64,000 nt of DNA. Source: Butyrivibrio sp. (GTDB lineage: Bacteria; Bacillota; Clostridia; Lachnospirales; Lachnospiraceae). Each line of letters opens with the position of its first letter. Position 1 is the stretch's first letter. The DNA lies in contig JAILJR010000031.1 in assembly GCA_024694565.1 (NCBI GenBank), positions 25,303 through 89,302 on the forward strand. The letters are read 5' to 3'. The notes under the pieces are model-generated. The model was given only the letters and a program-made list of their open reading frames with translations. It ran no database searches and had not been told where the DNA came from. Positions 9,946-19,093 of this stretch are shown here, piece by piece. A program made the position numbers and the translations under genes.

Positions 9946-10980
9946 TTAACAGTTACTGTCAATTCTGGCAACCGATTCGCCCTTTTGAAGCTTCCCTTCG
10001 ACTACGATCTGTTCTATTATTGTAGCCTTTGGATTGGTGATAAGATCAATCAGCTTGGCGGCAGCCGTTCTTCCTATCATGTCTGTGTCCTGCGCAACGG
10101 TTGTGATGATGGGGCTCAGCCTTCTTGATATGTCTATGCCGTCATATCCGGCTATCGAAATATCCTCCGGAACTCTTAATCCCCTCTGCCTTATTGCATT
10201 GAGACCACCCAGAGCTGACAGGTCGTCCGGATACATGATACAGGTTGGCGGTTCAGGAAGATCAAGAAGCTCCTCAGTCAGTCTGAAGGTCGCTGCCGTA
10301 TCTCTGTATGCAGCACACTTTACATATTCATCCGGAATATTGACTCCGAACTCCTGAAGTGTCTTGTAAAAACACGACAGTCTTGCCTGCGTCACTGACG
10401 ATTCAAGTCCATGTATGTACGCTATCTTCCTGTGTCCCTGCTCATAAACATATGTAGCAAGTTCCTTCATCCCGTTGATGTTGTCCGAGACAATCGCTAT
10501 TCTGTTGTAAAAAGCATGGTCAATCGTGACCACCGGAATGGTACTTCTGATCAATTCCTCAACCTGCGGATCCCTGAAATTCACACAGGCGATCACCACT
10601 CCGTCAAACCCTCTATATATTGCATGTGACAGATAAGACATTCTGTCAGGTCTCGTCTTGTCAGCATTTATAAAGGTAATATCGAAACCTTCCTGTTCAG
10701 CCTTTTTCTTGAAGCTGTCCAGTACATGAGAAAAATAGTCGTGCGTCAGTCCGCTGTTTGCATCATCAACAAAGAGAACTCCAATATTATTGGATCTGTT
10801 TGTCTTAAGCGCCTGTGCCGCAGCGTTGGGATGATACCCAAGCTTCTCTGCAACTTCTTTTACTCTTTCCTTTGTCTCCTGACTGATATCATTGTGACCG
10901 TTCAGCGCTTTGGATACTGTTGCAATTGATACACCGCAGGCTTTCGATATGTCTTTTAAAGATACAATTCGTTTCGCCAT
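9946..10980 (-). CDS. LacI-family transcriptional regulator
   Basis: The 344-residue protein has an N-terminal helix-turn-helix (SLKDISKACGVSIATVSKAL, about residues 6-25), the hinge helix region (AAAQALKTNRSNNIGVLF) and a periplasmic-binding-like sugar sensor. It is encoded between the sugar ABC operon and the divergent GH94 phosphorylase, so it most likely controls both in response to the imported sugar or a breakdown product. Operator-like AAACGTTT palindromes lie in the divergent region. Confidence 0.93.
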   Translation of the reverse strand: MAKRIVSLKDISKACGVSIATVSKALNGHNDISQETKERVKEVAEKLGYHPNAAAQALKTNRSNNIGVLFVDDANSGLTHDYFSHVLDSFKKKAEQEGFDITFINADKTRPDRMSYLSHAIYRGFDGVVIACVNFRDPQVEELIRSTIPVVTIDHAFYNRIAIVSDNINGMKELATYVYEQGHRKIAYIHGLESSVTQARLSCFYKTLQEFGVNIPDEYVKCAAYRDTAATFRLTEELLDLPEPPTCIMYPDDLSALGGLNAIRQRGLRVPEDISIAGYDGIDISRRLSPIITTVAQDTDMIGRTAAAKLIDLITNPKATIIEQIVVEGKLQKGESVARIDSNC

Positions 10981-11362
10981 GCTTCATTTCTCACTTAATC
11001 GTTTTCGTGTTTTCAATATACATCAACATTACCTCAAAATCAAGTTTCTTTTTTATGTTTTTGTGCATCTTTGATATTTTTGTATGCTTTTCACGAAATT
11101 ACTATCCCGTTTTCATATATTTTTCCAAATTCTGTTACAATTTGTTCATATTTGAATGAAACGTTTTCGATATATTACAGCAGCGTCGGCATTTACGCGC
11201 ACCTGCGTGGTGACGAAGGGGATGCAACCCGCATATTTCCGCCATTTTTCCGCATTTATGACCTTTTTATAAACTTTAATATTTCTATTGAAATCCTTTA
11301 AGTTTGCATATATAATATGCCTATAAATTTTCTTAAACGTTTAAGTGAAACGGAGGTTACCA
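10981..11362. promoter_or_regulatory. Divergent control region of lacI-type gene and GH94 gene
   Basis: About 380 AT-rich bases without a gene. Three operator-like sites centred on CG are visible: an imperfect one at about 10992-11009, GAAACGTTTTC at 11158-11168, and a perfect 14-bp palindrome CTTAAACGTTTAAG at 11332-11345, only 5 bases before the phosphorylase ribosome binding site. The last would block transcription or translation start when occupied. Confidence 0.6.
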
Positions 11363-13801
11363 ATGAAACACGGCTACTTTGACGACAAGACCTGTGAATA
11401 CGTCATCACCACACCTAAGACTCCTCTTCCCTGGATCAACTATCTGGGCAACCGCGAGTTCTTTACCCTGATCTCCAACACCTGCGGAGGTTATACTTTT
11501 TACAAGGACGCCAAGCTCCTTCGCCTGACAAGATATCGTTACAACAACGTGCCCTATGACAACAACGGCAAGTACTTCTATATCAAGGACGGTGATACGG
11601 TATGGAATCCCGGCTGGCAGCCGGTTAAGACCGCACTCGACAGCTACGAGTGCCGTCACGGTCTCGGATACAGCACCTTTACCTCTACTAAAAATAAAGT
11701 GAAGGCCAGCGTGCTCACACTTGTTCCGATGGAGGACAACTGCGAGGTATCCAAGGTCACACTGACCAATGAAAAGGACAGCGATGCAAACATCACACTC
11801 TTTTCATATGTAGAGTGGTGTCTCTGGAATGCAGACGATGATATGAAGAACTTCCAGAGAAACCTTTCAACCGGCGAAGTTGAAGTAACAGATGGCGGAG
11901 CAGTTATCTATCACAAGACAGAGTACAGAGAGCGCCGCAACCACTACGCAATCTACGGCGTAAACACCAAAGTAGATGGCTTTGACACCAGCAGAGATGC
12001 CTTCCTTGGTGCATACAACGGTCCCGACAGTCCGGATGCAGTAGCAAACGGTTCCTGCACAGGTTCTGTTGCCAGCGGATGGTCACCCATTGCCGCTCAT
12101 CAGATAAATGTGTCACTAAAGCCCGGCGAGTCAAAGACCTTCGTATTCACTCTCGGATATATCGAGAACCCCGAGGACGACAAGTGGGAAGCTCCTTCTG
12201 TCGTAAACAAGAAGAACGCTGTTGCAATGCTTAGCAAATACAATAGCGCAGAGTCAGTTGACAAGGCTCTTGATGAGCTGAAGAAATACTGGTCAGAGCT
12301 TCTTTCAATCTATCATGTTACATCTTCCAACGAGAAGGTAGACCGCATGGTCAACATATGGAATCAGTATCAGTGCATGGTTACCTTCAACATGTCAAGG
12401 TCCGCTTCCTACTATGAGTCGGGTATCGGCCGCGGCATGGGCTTCAGGGATTCCTGTCAGGATCTGCTTGGCTTCGTTCACCTCATTCCCGACAGGGCAA
12501 GGCAGCGTATCATTGATATTGCCTCAACGCAGTTCCAGGATGGCTCAGCATACCATCAGTATCAGCCCCTCACCAAGAAGGGCAATTCAGACATAGGCTC
12601 CGGCTTCAACGATGATCCTCTCTGGCTCATTGCAGGAACCAGCGCTTATATAAGAGAAACCGGAGACATTTCCATTCTCAACGAGATGGTTCCCTTCGAC
12701 AATGATATGAGTGTTGCCAAGACACTCATGGGGCACCTTCAGTGCTCCTTCAACTTCACAGCCACACACAAGGGACCTCATGGCCTTCCGCTTATCGGAC
12801 GTGCCGACTGGAACGACTGCCTCAACCTCAACTGCTTCTCAGAGCACCCCGGTGAGTCCTTCCAGACCTTTGGCCCTTCAGAAGGTCCTGTTGCAGAGTC
12901 CGTATTCATAGCAGGAATGTTTGTCAAGTACGGTGAAGAATATGCACAGCTTGCAGAGCTCCTCGGCGATGATGCAGAGGCAAAGAGAGCAAGGGAAGAA
13001 GTAAAGAAGGTATACGACGCAGCAACTACCGCCGGCTGGGATGGTGAATGGTTCGTTCGTGCTTATGACGCCCACGGCAACAAGGTTGGTTCAAAAGAAT
13101 GTGAAGAGGGCCAGATCTTCATCGAGCCCCAGGGCTTCTGCATTATTGCCGGTATCGGTGTAGAGGAAGGTCTTGCTGAAAAAGCATTAAAGAGCGTAGA
13201 GGAAAAGCTTGATACAAAATACGGCGTAATGATACTTCAACCCGCCTACACCAGGTATCATCTTGAACTCGGTGAGATAAGCTCATATCCGCCGGGATAC
13301 AAGGAGAACGGTGGAATCTTCTGCCACAATAACCCCTGGATTTCAATTGCTGAAACAGTACTCGGCCATGGAAACAGAGCATTTGAAATCTACAAGAAGA
13401 CCTGCCCTGCTTATATAGAAGACATAAGTGAGGTTCACTGCACTGAGCCATACGTATATTCACAGATGGTTGCAGGAAGAGATGCCAAGTTCTTTGGTCA
13501 GGGCAAGAACAGCTGGCTGACAGGAACAGCTGCCTGGACATTTGTAAACATATCTCAGTACATACTTGGTGTTTACCCAACTCACAAGGGTCTTTCAATC
13601 AATCCTTGTGTTCCCGAAGACTTTGGTGATTTCACCATCACGAGAAAGTATCGCGGTGCCACCTACAACATCAGCGTTAAGACAAACGGTGCGCAAAAGG
13701 GCATCTCAAAGCTTATCGTCAACGGAAAGGAAATATCAGGCAATGTGATTCCTTACGAAGAGGGTGTAAAAGAATACTCAGTAGAAGCAATTTTAGGATA
13801 A
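11363..13801 (+). CDS. GH94 cellobiose phosphorylase
   Basis: An 812-residue cytoplasmic enzyme of glycoside hydrolase family 94, the usual length for cellobiose phosphorylase. It splits a beta-1,4-glucoside with phosphate to give glucose 1-phosphate. It has an N-terminal beta-sandwich (about 1-280), a linker, and an (alpha/alpha)6 barrel with [12 protein letters not shown] (about residue 360) and [11 protein letters not shown] (about 480), which holds the catalytic Asp. Cellobiose specificity is inferred from length and context; cellodextrin phosphorylases are usually longer. The start is the ATG after CGGAGG, not the GTG 18 bases earlier, which lies inside the operator palindrome. Confidence 0.9.
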   Translation: MKHGYFDDKTCEYVITTPKTPLPWINYLGNREFFTLISNTCGGYTFYKDAKLLRLTRYRYNNVPYDNNGKYFYIKDGDTVWNPGWQPVKTALDSYECRHGLGYSTFTSTKNKVKASVLTLVPMEDNCEVSKVTLTNEKDSDANITLFSYVEWCLWNADDDMKNFQRNLSTGEVEVTDGGAVIYHKTEYRERRNHYAIYGVNTKVDGFDTSRDAFLGAYNGPDSPDAVANGSCTGSVASGWSPIAAHQINVSLKPGESKTFVFTLGYIENPEDDKWEAPSVVNKKNAVAMLSKYNSAESVDKALDELKKYWSELLSIYHVTSSNEKVDRMVNIWNQYQCMVTFNMSRSASYYESGIGRGMGFRDSCQDLLGFVHLIPDRARQRIIDIASTQFQDGSAYHQYQPLTKKGNSDIGSGFNDDPLWLIAGTSAYIRETGDISILNEMVPFDNDMSVAKTLMGHLQCSFNFTATHKGPHGLPLIGRADWNDCLNLNCFSEHPGESFQTFGPSEGPVAESVFIAGMFVKYGEEYAQLAELLGDDAEAKRAREEVKKVYDAATTAGWDGEWFVRAYDAHGNKVGSKECEEGQIFIEPQGFCIIAGIGVEEGLAEKALKSVEEKLDTKYGVMILQPAYTRYHLELGEISSYPPGYKENGGIFCHNNPWISIAETVLGHGNRAFEIYKKTCPAYIEDISEVHCTEPYVYSQMVAGRDAKFFGQGKNSWLTGTAAWTFVNISQYILGVYPTHKGLSINPCVPEDFGDFTITRKYRGATYNISVKTNGAQKGISKLIVNGKEISGNVIPYEEGVKEYSVEAILG

Positions 13802-13841
13802 AAAAGCCAAAGTAAAATAATGTAACAACTTCGTAATATCT

Positions 13842-13883
13842 AAGATACCCGACTTTAAGCCATTTTTAGTCGGGTATCTTTTT
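13842..13883 (+). terminator. Terminator of the GH94 gene
   Basis: A 13-bp stem (AAGATACCCGACT and its complement) with a 13-base loop, ending in TTTTT. Confidence 0.9.
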
Positions 13884-14006
13884 AATTTCGCCAAAAATGC
13901 TTTGTTTTTTTACAGAAAAGTTGCGCAAAACTTAATAAGTATGGTAAAATTAGTAATCAAAAATCACTGTTCAGTTCCTGATCACAGTATCAGGCGGAGG
14001 TGGACT

Positions 14007-14786
14007 ATGGGCAAAGTGCGAAAACCAGGGAAGCACAGGCATAGCAGAAATTACACATTTATGATAATCTCAGGAGATTCCGATGGTCGTACCAAAAAAT
14101 TCCACCTGAATCACCTGGCGTCTCAAATTTTCGCTTATTCAGTCTTTTTAATCATGCTTTTGGCAATCTGCTATGTCGTTTACTCATCAATCACAATCAG
14201 GAGCCTAAGGACTCTGGATGCCTCACAGAAGGCGCAGATTGACGAACTGTCTTCCGAAAACAATTCCCTGACATCCTCAAATGAAGAGCTTCAGAACAAG
14301 GTACAGCAGATGAGTGTTGCTCTGAACCAGCGCCTGGAAAAGGAACAGGTTTCTGCTGTTGAGGCAGAAAACGATGCCATTCCAACAGGCTTTCCTCTGA
14401 CAGGTACAGCAAACTATTCCAAGGCTGTAGACAATCCGACCGAAACCAACGTCACCAGGCTGACTGATGAAAACAGGGATACCGCAAAAGGCAATCCCAT
14501 CCTTCTCTTTGAGTCAGAAGCGGGCAACAATATCATTGCAGCAGGCTCCGGAACAGTTATGACAGTAATTCCCGATGTCAAATTCGGAAATATGATAACG
14601 ATAGACCACCACAACGGCTACGTGTCAATATACAGAAATTCAGGCAGTCCTCTGGTTTCGGAAGGCTCCGAGATCGACAGGGGTGATGCTCTTTATGTTG
14701 TCGGGAAAAATACCACTTTAGGCTATCAGATACAGAAGGACGAACAGTATATAGAGCCGGAATCACTTATAGAAATTAACGGCTGA
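14007..14786 (+). CDS. Degenerate M23/LytM membrane protein paired with bactofilin
   Basis: This 259-residue protein has a basic cytoplasmic N-terminus, one membrane helix (about 39-60), a coiled-coil stretch (about 65-108) and a C-terminal LytM-like beta domain (about 160-259). The fold is recognisable from GSGTVMTVIPD, NMITIDHHNGYVSIY and the SEGSEIDRGDALYVVG lysine-free turn. The zinc ligands of active M23 peptidases are missing: no HxxxD before the first strand, YRNSG where YAHLS is expected, and no terminal HxH. It is therefore probably a binding or scaffold protein, not an endopeptidase. The start follows GGAGG. The bactofilin gene begins 14 bases downstream, a pairing known in other bacteria where bactofilins recruit M23 proteins. 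Confidence 0.8.
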   Translation: MGKVRKPGKHRHSRNYTFMIISGDSDGRTKKFHLNHLASQIFAYSVFLIMLLAICYVVYSSITIRSLRTLDASQKAQIDELSSENNSLTSSNEELQNKVQQMSVALNQRLEKEQVSAVEAENDAIPTGFPLTGTANYSKAVDNPTETNVTRLTDENRDTAKGNPILLFESEAGNNIIAAGSGTVMTVIPDVKFGNMITIDHHNGYVSIYRNSGSPLVSEGSEIDRGDALYVVGKNTTLGYQIQKDEQYIEPESLIEING

Positions 14787-14800
14787 GGGAGGATTATTTT

Positions 14801-15277
14801 ATGTTTGGAAAAAAGGAACTCACGACGGATCCTGCTCTTGAGCAGGTTGGAACCATAATTGGTCCCGGGGCAATAATAGACGGGCCAATATCCACGAAAG
14901 ATTCAACACGAATAGATGGTGTAATAAAGGGAAACGTAACAATCAGCGGAGCTCTGATCGTAGGTGAAGAGGGAAAGATCACCGGAACAGTTTCTGCATT
15001 AAACGTATATATAGCCGGCGAAGTTACAGGAAACATTTCTGCCCCACAGGGAAAGATAGAGATAAGCGATACCGGAAAGGTAGTTGGCGATATAACCTGT
15101 AAGGGAATCGTAATCGATGAAAATGCTGTATTTCAGGGAAGATGCGACATGCCCGGTGTGGAAAAAACGCCGGCAGAAATAGCCAAGGAGAAGGCCGCTG
15201 CAAATAAAGAAGCCGTTTCCGAAGAAACGGCTCTGGAAAAATCAACAGATAGCAGCTCTGCTACTGAAGCCGGTTAA
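14801..15277 (+). CDS. Bactofilin (polymer-forming cytoskeletal protein)
   Basis: The 158-residue protein has the short disordered N-terminus and then the repetitive beta-helix core of bactofilins (about residues 18-112; phrases such as STRIDGVIKGNVTISGALIVG and GEVTGNISAPQGKIEIS). A charged Ala/Glu/Ser tail completes it. Bactofilins self-assemble without nucleotide and localise cell-wall enzymes. GGGAGGA precedes the start, and it is co-transcribed with the M23-like gene. The C-terminal coding region holds a perfect 9-bp hairpin (15211-15219 / 15224-15232). Its end overlaps the convergent YerC-like gene by 17 bases. Confidence 0.9.
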   Translation: MFGKKELTTDPALEQVGTIIGPGAIIDGPISTKDSTRIDGVIKGNVTISGALIVGEEGKITGTVSALNVYIAGEVTGNISAPQGKIEISDTGKVVGDITCKGIVIDENAVFQGRCDMPGVEKTPAEIAKEKAAANKEAVSEETALEKSTDSSSATEAG

Positions 15278-15545
15278 ATACCAGCTCATAACCATCATCT
15301 CCATAGTTCAGGGATCTGTTGACCCTGCTGATGGTAGCTGTAGAAGCCCCGGTCTTCTCCGCAATCTCAAGATAAGTCTTCCTGTCCCGCAGCATTGAAG
15401 CGACCTCGAATCTCTGGGACAGGGAGAGAAGCTCATTTACAGTACACAGATCTTCAAAAAAACTGTAGCACTCCTCCTTATTCTGAAGACAGAGTACTGC
15501 ATCAAACAAATGATCCACAGCATCTGTTCTGATTTTCTTGTTCAT
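15261..15545 (-). CDS. TrpR-like helix-turn-helix regulator, YerC/YecD family
   Basis: The 94-residue protein matches the TrpR-related YerC family: an N-terminal helical segment, then LCTVNELLSLSQRFEVASML and the helix-turn-helix YLEIAEKTGASTATISRVNR. The targets of this family are poorly known, and the tryptophan pocket of TrpR is not obviously kept. The start at 15545 is chosen because GGAGG lies 7 bases upstream. The upstream in-frame start has no site. It converges on and overlaps the bactofilin gene. Confidence 0.85.
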   Translation of the reverse strand: MNKKIRTDAVDHLFDAVLCLQNKEECYSFFEDLCTVNELLSLSQRFEVASMLRDRKTYLEIAEKTGASTATISRVNRSLNYGDDGYELVFNRLQ

Positions 15546-15697
15546 CGCGAAACCTCCATCGCCCAAAATTATTTTATCGATATTTCGTCCAAAATACTTT
15601 CACACTTAAATATTTTACCACGCTAAATTTTTAAAGTAAAGTCATTAAAACCTTTTATTTCCCTTTACTTTTAATGGTTTATGTGTTATCTTAAATA

Positions 15698-15714
15698 TGT
15701 TGTCATAGACAACA
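15698..15714 (+). promoter_or_regulatory. Hairpin in the cold-shock gene leader
   Basis: TGTTGTC-ata-GACAACA is a perfect 7-bp inverted repeat, 36 bases before the cold-shock start codon. It may be a structured, temperature-sensitive leader as in other csp genes, or an operator. Confidence 0.4.
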
Positions 15715-15750
15715 GAACGATTATTTTTTTATTTTTGTGGAGGTATTACA

Positions 15751-15951
15751 ATGAGCAAAGGTACTGTTAAGTGGTTCAACAACCAGAAGGGTTACGGCTT
15801 CATCTGCGATGAGTCAGGAAACGATGTATTCGTACATTATTCAGGACTTAACATGGAAGGCTTCAAGTCTCTTGAGGAAGGCCAGGCAGTTGAGTTCGAC
15901 GTAACACAGGGCGAGAAGGGACCACAGGCCGTAAACGTAACAAAGCTTTAA
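15751..15951 (+). CDS. Cold-shock protein (CspA family)
   Basis: A 66-residue single cold-shock domain with both RNA-binding motifs: KGYGFI (RNP1) and VFVHY (RNP2). It binds single-stranded RNA and DNA and melts RNA structure. GGAGG precedes the start. The gene is monocistronic, with a long AT-rich leader and a strong terminator downstream. The exact csp paralogue cannot be told. Confidence 0.95.
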   Translation: MSKGTVKWFNNQKGYGFICDESGNDVFVHYSGLNMEGFKSLEEGQAVEFDVTQGEKGPQAVNVTKL

Positions 15952-16042
15952 TTTTTAGTTAAAGCGAATTAATCAGACTACAAGGTGCCTTATTCTAAAT
16001 AGATTTATTTTGAATTCGCAAGTTTTGTAACAATGATTAATC

Positions 16043-16080
16043 AAAATACCATCTGACCTTAGGGTCAGATGGTATTTTCT
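16043..16080. terminator. Bidirectional terminator between csp and the hisA-type gene
   Basis: A 16-bp perfect stem (16043-16058 / 16063-16078) with a 4-base loop and A/T tracts on both sides serves the convergent genes. Confidence 0.92.
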
Positions 16081-16115
16081 TTGTCCATATGAATTTCTTT
16101 CAACATCAAATGTGC

Positions 16116-16907
16116 TTATTCAGCACACGCTCTGATCGCATCCTCAAGCTTAAGGCTTCCGCCAAAAATATCCAGTGCGCTTCCAACTGTTACATCGACC
16201 TTAACGCCGCCGATCTCTTTGATCCTTCTGATGTCTGAGACATCCTTTACTCCTCCGGCATAGGTAACAGGTATCCTGCCCCAGCTTCCTATTATGCCTG
16301 CGACCTCCTTCTCAATTCCGCTCTGTTTTCCCTCTACATCAGCCGCATGAACCAGAAATTCATCGCAGTACGCCGACAGTTTATCAAGAAGCTCTTCATC
16401 AAGCTTCTCGCTTGTCATCTTCTGCCATCTGTCTGTCACCACGTAGTACTCTCTGCCGCCGTCTGATGTATCCAAGGCCTTGCAGGACAGATCAAGAACA
16501 ATTCTCTCTTTTCCTACCGCTTTGACAAGCTTTTTGAGATTTGTAAGATTCACCCTTCCGTTTCTGAAAACAAATGATGTCACTATGACATGGGACGCAC
16601 CTGCATCGAGAAACCCTTTTGCGTTTTCATCGGTTATTCCACCACCAATCTGCAAGAGTCCCGGTGTTGCATTTAAGGCCTTTACCCCCTGCACCCTGGT
16701 CATCTCATAAAAAGGACTGTCGACAGGGTTAAGAAGGATAATGTGTCCGCCTGAAAGCCCCAACTCCCGGTACATTCTGGCATAGTAGTCTGCCCCCTTC
16801 TCAGAGACATAGTTGTCATATGCAGAATCGTCCATATCCCTCAGAGTCGATCCTACAATCTGTTTAACCTTCCCATTGTGAATGTCAATACACGGTCTGA
16901 ATCTCAT
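16116..16907 (-). CDS. hisA: HisA, eukaryotic-type ProFAR isomerase
   Basis: This 263-residue TIM-barrel enzyme catalyses the ProFAR to PRFAR isomerisation of histidine synthesis. The sequence follows the fungal/plant HIS6/HISN3 pattern rather than ordinary bacterial HisA: FRPCIDIHNGKVKQIVG at the start, LLQIGGGI, GASHVIVTSFVF, RIVLDLSCK, the DRWQKMT insertion, CDEFLVHAADVEG and VTVGSALDIFGG at the end. It is also about 20 residues longer than bacterial HisA. The start is the ATG with AGGAGGGG upstream. The preceding in-frame TTG is rejected. No other his gene is nearby, so it lies outside a histidine operon. Confidence 0.85.
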   Translation of the reverse strand: MRFRPCIDIHNGKVKQIVGSTLRDMDDSAYDNYVSEKGADYYARMYRELGLSGGHIILLNPVDSPFYEMTRVQGVKALNATPGLLQIGGGITDENAKGFLDAGASHVIVTSFVFRNGRVNLTNLKKLVKAVGKERIVLDLSCKALDTSDGGREYYVVTDRWQKMTSEKLDEELLDKLSAYCDEFLVHAADVEGKQSGIEKEVAGIIGSWGRIPVTYAGGVKDVSDIRRIKEIGGVKVDVTVGSALDIFGGSLKLEDAIRACAE

Positions 16908-16996
16908 ACCACCCCTCCTCAATGCCTTGTTCAGCTACAATCCGGTTGACCTCAGAACATTAAACGCCAATACCGGATTGCAATCCTGTTTAATGC

Positions 16997-17031
16997 AAAA
17001 AAGCTGTCTGAAATTATTTATTCAGACAGCT
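16997..17031 (-). terminator. Terminator of dapB (leftward)
   Basis: An 11-bp perfect stem (17002-17012 / 17021-17031), followed in the leftward RNA by a run of U's (A's at 16997-17002). Confidence 0.85.
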
Positions 17032-17144
17032 ACATATCACTCTTCATTACCAAAACCGGCAAACAGAATCATACTAAACACATATATCCGCAAGCCTCTG
17101 AATACGCATCTTGAAATGCTTCAGCCCATATCTGAATAACATAT

Positions 17145-17900
17145 TCAGCTTAGAACATCTGCCATGTCATACATTCCTGCCGGTTTTCCGGCAAGATATT
17201 TGGCAGCCTCAAGCGCTCCCTTTCCAAAAATCGCTCTGGAATATGCTCTGTGTGAAAGAGTAACCACCTCATCGTGGCCCGCAAAAATAACGTCGTGGTC
17301 GCCCACAATTGTTCCTCCTCTCACAGCTGAAATGCCTATCTCCCTGACCGGTCTCTTCATGCGGCGCTCACTTCTGTCATAGGCATATTCATATTCGCCG
17401 GAAAGAGACTCGTTTATGCTGTCAGCAAGAGCAATTGCCGTCCCCGAAGGTGCATCAAGCTTCTGATTGTGATGCTTCTCAACTATCTCAATATCAAAGC
17501 CTGCTGCCGCAAAAAGAGGTGCCACTTCCTTCAGAACCTTTAAGAGCACATTTATTCCGACAGACATATTGGCTGACTTAAGAACAGCCACCTTCCCGGA
17601 TGCAGCCTCCACTTCCTGAAGCTGCTCCTTAGTGAGCCCCGTAGAGCATAGTACAACCGGCAGCTTTCTTTCTTCACAATATTTAAGAAGTCCGGGTACG
17701 GCAGATGCATTTGAGAAATCCACGATCACATCGGCATCTGCATTACATTCCGTTAGACTTTTAAACACCGGAAAAGTATATGTGCTCTCTCCGAACGCAT
17801 CAATACCTGCAACTACTTCTATATCCGGATCTTCCTTTGCCAGATCCACAATAACATGTCCCATACGGCCGTTGCAGCCGTGCATGAGTATCCTTGTCAT
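17145..17900 (-). CDS. dapB: 4-hydroxy-tetrahydrodipicolinate reductase
   Basis: A 251-residue NAD(P)H-dependent enzyme of the lysine/diaminopimelate pathway. The Rossmann motif GCNGRMG sits at residues 8-14. The signature EKHHNQKLDAPSGTA (from about residue 141) carries the catalytic His and Lys. It acts directly after DapA, whose gene is upstream in the same orientation with 112 bases between. That gap contains a GC-rich hairpin (about 17972-18009) that could reduce read-through. Confidence 0.96.
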   Translation of the reverse strand: MTRILMHGCNGRMGHVIVDLAKEDPDIEVVAGIDAFGESTYTFPVFKSLTECNADADVIVDFSNASAVPGLLKYCEERKLPVVLCSTGLTKEQLQEVEAASGKVAVLKSANMSVGINVLLKVLKEVAPLFAAAGFDIEIVEKHHNQKLDAPSGTAIALADSINESLSGEYEYAYDRSERRMKRPVREIGISAVRGGTIVGDHDVIFAGHDEVVTLSHRAYSRAIFGKGALEAAKYLAGKPAGMYDMADVLS

Positions 17901-18012
17901 ATTTCACCCCAATCTTATGATGTAGAGCCGGCCGCCCGCAAGGGCCTCTCAGCTGAGTGTACGATATTAACAGCCGAAGCTGACCGGGCGAGCTTTTGCC
18001 CGTCGGCTCATC

Positions 18013-18900
18013 TTATTTGATCAGTCCGTAATTCTTCATCTCTTCTCTGAGGATCTCCCGGTTCTTCTCCTCCATCTCTGTGAGAGGAAGTCTGAGCGGC
18101 CCCGCTTCGAATCCGATCATCTTAAGAGCGCTCTTTACCGGAATAGGATTGACCTCTGAGAAAAGAGCCTTTACAAGCGGAATAGCCTTAAACTGGAGCT
18201 CTCTTGCCGCAGCAAAATCGCCCTCAAGGCATCTTGCGCAAATGTCATGAGTCTGTCTCGGTGCCACATTGGAAAGAACCGAAATAACGCCGAGTCCGCC
18301 AAGAGACATTATCGGAACAATCTCATCATCATTGCCCGAATACAGATCAATACAGCCTTCAGCCAATTGCATCATCCTGGAGGTCTGTGCAATTATGCCT
18401 GTCGCATCCTTGATACCAACAATATTGTCATATTCCCTGCAGAGCCTGACTGCTGTTTCAGGCATAATGTTGCATCCTGTCCTGCTGGGTACATTGTACA
18501 GAATGATAGGAATATCTATAGCCCTTGCGACCTCTCCAAAATGCTGAATGAGACCGCCCTGTGTAGCCTTGTTGTAATAGGGGGTTACGTTCAGAACCGC
18601 ATCAGCGCCATATTCCTCCGCAAGCTTTGACAACTTAACCGCTGTCTCTGTACAGTTTGAACCGGTACCGGCAATGACAGGCACTCTTTTTTTGACCTTG
18701 TCAATGCAGTACTTCACAACCTCCATATGCTCTTCTTCGGACATCGTGGCTGCCTCGCCGGTTGTCCCGCATACAACAATCGCATCCGTCCCATTATCAA
18801 TCTGAAAATCAATGAGTCTTCCAAACTCATCGTAGTTGACACTTCCATCATTATTAAATGGCGTTGCAATTGCAACTGCCGCACCTTTGAAAATTGCCAT
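18013..18900 (-). CDS. dapA: 4-hydroxy-tetrahydrodipicolinate synthase
   Basis: A 295-residue class I aldolase condensing pyruvate and aspartate semialdehyde, the first committed step to lysine and diaminopimelate. Schiff-base Lys164 lies in GIKDATG, Tyr135 in LYNVPSRTG, and GTTGE at 45-49. The start is the ATG with AGGAGG 5 bases upstream. A longer frame from 18954 begins inside the promoter and is not real. The leader is too short for a lysine riboswitch. Confidence 0.96.
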   Translation of the reverse strand: MAIFKGAAVAIATPFNNDGSVNYDEFGRLIDFQIDNGTDAIVVCGTTGEAATMSEEEHMEVVKYCIDKVKKRVPVIAGTGSNCTETAVKLSKLAEEYGADAVLNVTPYYNKATQGGLIQHFGEVARAIDIPIILYNVPSRTGCNIMPETAVRLCREYDNIVGIKDATGIIAQTSRMMQLAEGCIDLYSGNDDEIVPIMSLGGLGVISVLSNVAPRQTHDICARCLEGDFAAARELQFKAIPLVKALFSEVNPIPVKSALKMIGFEAGPLRLPLTEMEEKNREILREEMKNYGLIK

Positions 18901-18925
18901 TTCACCCTCCTTAAAACTGTGTCTA

Positions 18926-18954
18926 ATACTACAGCACAGGCCACTTTGTGTCAA
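18926..18954 (-). promoter_or_regulatory. dapA promoter
   Basis: TTGACA (18949-18954), a 17-base spacer and TAGTAT (18926-18931) lie about 25 bases ahead of the dapA start codon. Confidence 0.75.
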
Positions 18955-19013
18955 GATATATTAGCATTTCAAAGGACGTGCCAGGTACCGACATTGTTAC
19001 ATCAATTTTGGGG

Positions 19014-19042
19014 TTGAACAGCAAAAGGGTGCGTGCTATACT
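19014..19042 (+). promoter_or_regulatory. typA promoter
   Basis: TTGAAC (19014-19019), a 17-base spacer and TATACT (19037-19042), divergent from the dapA promoter. Confidence 0.75.
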
Positions 19043-19093
19043 ACTTTAGCTTAAAATATAAATTTGTTTTTTCTTATATATAAGGAGTACTTT

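Noticed and set aside
15211..15232. Terminator within the bactofilin gene
   Set aside because: The 9-bp hairpin has no U tract and lies inside coding sequence, so it is noted only as an intragenic hairpin.
18901..18950. Lysine riboswitch before dapA
   Set aside because: The promoter lies about 25 bases from the start codon, leaving no room for the aptamer.
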